From the NCBI GenBank assembly GCA_017470325.1, contig JAFUES010000043.1, positions 1 to 23,087 on the forward strand: a stretch of 23,087 nucleotides of DNA. Direction: 5' to 3'. A program made the position numbers and the translations under genes. This document shows, piece after piece, positions 21,284 through 23,087 of the stretch. Positions within the stretch are counted from its first letter, which is position 1. Every line of letters begins with the position of its first letter. Source of the DNA: Oscillospiraceae bacterium. Its GTDB lineage: Bacteria; Bacillota_A; Clostridia; Oscillospirales; Oscillospiraceae. The notes beneath the pieces were generated by a model that ran no database searches, was not told the origin of the DNA, and saw only the letters and a list, made by a program, of their open reading frames with translations.

Positions 21284-22411
21284 TTAATCTTCTTTGAAAT
21301 CTTCTGCTGCCGTATTCATGACCGGACGCTTGTCCGAGATCGGCACTAATGTTGGCTTGCCCTGTGGCTTATAGGTAAGAGCGCCGAGCAATTCTTCAAA
21401 CCTGCCCTTGCCGAGCAGCTTGGTCATTGCCGTGATTCCCAGGACCTTGTGTTCATAGGGATCGTATCCGGCGTTCTGTACCGTCTGCGCGACGGCGTCA
21501 TCGTTTGTGTACTTCCTGTTGGAGCGGCCTTCGACCACTTTCCAGTCCTGCCACTGCTTTCCCTGCAGTGCCGCCTGGAGTGCAAACTCCTTCACGTCAC
21601 CCGCCCAGGAGATCAGTTCGTCCGCTCTTGCGAGAACAGCCTCGATTTCGGCATCCTCCAGATTGGATGGAGGCTCGAAGTCGTAACGGGCAAGCTCCAG
21701 GTTGTATTCCGCCCGCTTCCTGCAGGTGGCTTTCACCTTGCAGAACTGGCAGTGTTCCCCGGCGCAGTATTCGCCCTCGCCCTTGGCGGCAAGCTCCGCA
21801 GTCGGTGCAAGCACCTCCTTCGCCCAGGTGAGCAGTTCCTCCTTGGAGATGGTGTATGTGCTGACGTTCTCGCGCCTCGGCTGAAAGATGGTCATGGATA
21901 CCGTGTCGATATCATAAATTCCGTCAAACAGCGCCAGCGCACCGAGCGCATAGCACATCATCTGCGGATTCTTTTCGGCTTCGACCACGATGCCCACGCC
22001 GTACTTGAAGTCGATCACCGAGAGCGTCCCGTCCCCGACGATGACGCAGTCCCCGGTGCCGAAGCCCTCCGGCACATACTCCGAGAAGTCAAGCCGCTGC
22101 TCCACCAGGACGATGGGATCAGCGCATTTCTGCTTCGCCGCCTCGACCTGCTCTTGCACGAACTCCGCATAGGCGTCCGAGCAGCCCGCCATCTCCTCAT
22201 CGAAATAGGTAAGGTTCTCGGTCGGGTCTTTGGCTTTCTGCCCCAGGGCTTTCAGCAGCTTGTACTCGCAAAGGCTGTGTGCGTCCGTGCCCTGCTGGGC
22301 ATACTCGCTTGCGGTATCCTTCACCCCGGCACAGGCCAGAGCGGAAGGTGGGCAAGCAAGCCACCTGTGTGCCGAGGATGCGGAAAGCACCGCGTGTTTT
22401 TTCTCACTCAT
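21284..22411 (-). CDS. DUF2800 protein, PD-(D/E)XK nuclease fold with Fe-S Cys cluster
   Basis: The 375-residue product is a DUF2800 protein of phage/ICE replication modules. It shows a PD-(D/E)XK pattern: H45 (GTDAHS), D121 (GTGDCVIV), and D134/K136 (VIDFKYG). C20 together with C221, C224 and C230 (CQFCKVKATC) mirrors the four-Cys iron-sulfur cluster of Cas4/AddB-type exonucleases. A single-strand exonuclease or recombination role is therefore inferred. It starts in an ATGA overlap with the upstream Rrp5-like gene. In most related modules a DUF2815 gene and a polymerase come next; here the order breaks to a small protein and a damaged methyltransferase. Confidence 0.9.
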   Translation of the reverse strand: MSEKKHAVLSASSAHRWLACPPSALACAGVKDTASEYAQQGTDAHSLCEYKLLKALGQKAKDPTENLTYFDEEMAGCSDAYAEFVQEQVEAAKQKCADPIVLVEQRLDFSEYVPEGFGTGDCVIVGDGTLSVIDFKYGVGIVVEAEKNPQMMCYALGALALFDGIYDIDTVSMTIFQPRRENVSTYTISKEELLTWAKEVLAPTAELAAKGEGEYCAGEHCQFCKVKATCRKRAEYNLELARYDFEPPSNLEDAEIEAVLARADELISWAGDVKEFALQAALQGKQWQDWKVVEGRSNRKYTNDDAVAQTVQNAGYDPYEHKVLGITAMTKLLGKGRFEELLGALTYKPQGKPTLVPISDKRPVMNTAAEDFKED

Positions 22412-22788
22412 CCCAGCACCTCCGCATCCGCAAGCAAAGCCGCGTACTCCGTCTCCGGCACTTCCGACAGTCTGTCCGCGCCGTGCTTTGCGATCAGCGC
22501 CTTGACCTCTTCCGTGAACCCGGCTCTGGACTTCTCGGCAAGCACCGCCCTGACATCCGCAAGGGTGAGCTGCTTTTCCGGCTCTGCGGGCTTCTCCGGC
22601 TCCTTTGAGGGCGCAGTCTTTGCCGCCTTTGCCTTGCCCCTCGGCTTCTCGGCAGGTGTTTCCTGTGCCTCCGGCGTTTCCTCGCCTCCGCTGAACATCT
22701 CGCGGAGCGTGTCGGAGATGCCGATCAGGATTTCACCGCAGTGGCGCAGCTCATCAAGTTCTGCTGCAAGTTGGCTCATTTTTGACAT
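22408..22788 (-). CDS. Phage-type Rrp5-like small protein
   Basis: The 126-residue product resembles proteins of phage replication modules that are often labelled 'rRNA biogenesis protein Rrp5' without functional basis. It has an N-terminal helix (SQLAAELDELRHCGEILI), a Pro/Glu/Lys/Ala-rich linker (about 45-75) and a C-terminal helical domain with LTLADVRAVLAEKSRAGFTE and ALIAKHGADRLSEV, a pattern seen in single-strand-binding or recombination-associated phage proteins. I chose ATG 22788 with AAGGAGG 8 nt upstream. It overlaps its upstream neighbour by 35 nt and the next gene in ATGA. Confidence 0.82.
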   Translation of the reverse strand: MSKMSQLAAELDELRHCGEILIGISDTLREMFSGGEETPEAQETPAEKPRGKAKAAKTAPSKEPEKPAEPEKQLTLADVRAVLAEKSRAGFTEEVKALIAKHGADRLSEVPETEYAALLADAEVLG

Positions 22789-22990
22789 CCGTTTTTCCTC
22801 CTTCCTTGACCTCACTGATGTTCACGGATTCGACTGTCTGCCCCGGCGAGAGGAGGTAGACCTGCTGGAAGTCCCCGAAAAGGAACCTCACGAGCCTTGC
22901 AGGGAGCTTCATATCCGCCCCGCGAAGCACGGCAGCCTTCTTTCCATTCGGATCAGTGACATTGATGGTGATTCTGTGTTTCATTGCCAT
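22754..22990 (-). CDS. Small phage-type protein of unknown function
   Basis: The 78-residue product (HRITINVTDPNGKKAAVL, LPARLVRFLFGDFQQVYLL, TVESVNISEV) reads as a small beta-rich protein and is the first gene of the minus-strand block in this window. GAGGTG lies 4 nt before ATG 22990, and ATG 22984 is an equally good alternative. Its 3' end overlaps the Rrp5-like gene by 35 nt, consistent with a compact phage operon. No domain is recognised. Confidence 0.75.
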   Translation of the reverse strand: MAMKHRITINVTDPNGKKAAVLRGADMKLPARLVRFLFGDFQQVYLLSPGQTVESVNISEVKEGGKTDVKNEPTCSRT

Positions 22991-23036
22991 GTGTCACCTC
23001 GCTTTCTGTAAGGTCATCTGCCTTACAAGTCACAGT

Positions 23037-23068
23037 CAAAGAAAATGGGCGGGATTTTAACCCCGCCC
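23037..23068 (-). terminator. Probable terminator of a gene beyond the right edge
   Basis: GGGCGGG (23047-23053) pairs with CCCGCCC (23062-23068), followed on the minus strand by ATTTTCTTTG. It precedes the phage-type operon and would end transcription arriving from the right. A smaller GTAAGG/CCTTAC repeat lies at about 23007-23026. Confidence 0.55.
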
Positions 23069-23087
23069 GGAAAAATCACATTTTTTC

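Noticed and set aside
21449..23011. 520-residue plus-strand open frame at the right end
   Set aside because: It is antisense to the DUF2800, Rrp5-like and small phage genes, which have overlapping starts and ribosome sites.

Overview
The window (about 23 kb, mostly GC-rich) looks like chromosome of a spore-forming, high-GC member of the Clostridia, probably near the Oscillospiraceae. The evidence is a T-box leader on thrS, a SleB-type cortex hydrolase, the dgt-dnaG-rpoD replication/sigma cluster, canonical TTGACA/TATAAT promoters and strong AGGAGG ribosome sites. No tRNA gene, complete rRNA gene, transposase, integrase or CRISPR array is visible. The family placement is inference.

Region by region. 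(1) 1-446: minus-strand leader with two tandem rRNA-type promoters firing off the left edge, probably into a 16S gene just outside the window. (2) 447-4016, minus strand: a zinc-ribbon membrane protein, a SleB-like cell-wall hydrolase, and a threonyl-tRNA synthetase lacking the usual N-terminal TGS domain, controlled by a T-box riboswitch. (3) 4052-6187, plus strand: a secreted protein of unknown function; a roughly 470-bp palindromic, hairpin-ended intergenic element; and a small Thr/Asp-rich protein whose promoter has a (TA)10 tract between its -35 and -10 boxes. (4) 6249-12090, plus strand: two overlapping DUF21/CBS transporter-like paralogs, HflX GTPase (TTG start), a YigZ/IMPACT protein and a Sel1-repeat lipoprotein. 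(5) 12091-12444: a gene-free segment with several short direct-repeat families, including five 11-bp units, followed by A/T tracts. (6) 12445-16690: dgt, dnaG and rpoD, with two large hairpins before dnaG and an 8-nt dnaG/rpoD overlap. (7) 16713-19344: a MmcQ/YjbR-EVE fusion, a DnaQ-like exonuclease and an SLC13/ArsB-type anion permease. (8) 19374-19856, minus: a GNAT acetyltransferase. (9) 20070-23087, minus: a phage- or ICE-like gene block (small protein, Rrp5-like protein, DUF2800 nuclease-fold protein, a conserved small protein, a broken C5 DNA methyltransferase, a YolD-like protein and a 29-residue membrane peptide), lower in GC in part and apparently reduced by deletion.

The housekeeping genes link translation (rRNA, ThrRS, HflX, IMPACT), nucleotide and replication supply (Dgt, DnaG), core transcription (RpoD) and spore or envelope functions (SleB, lipoprotein, secreted protein). 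The most unusual signals are the TA-tract promoter of the 5682-6086 gene, the 11-bp repeat array ahead of dgt-dnaG-rpoD, the dnaG leader hairpins, the palindromic element at 5088-5560, and the chimeric methyltransferase junction.
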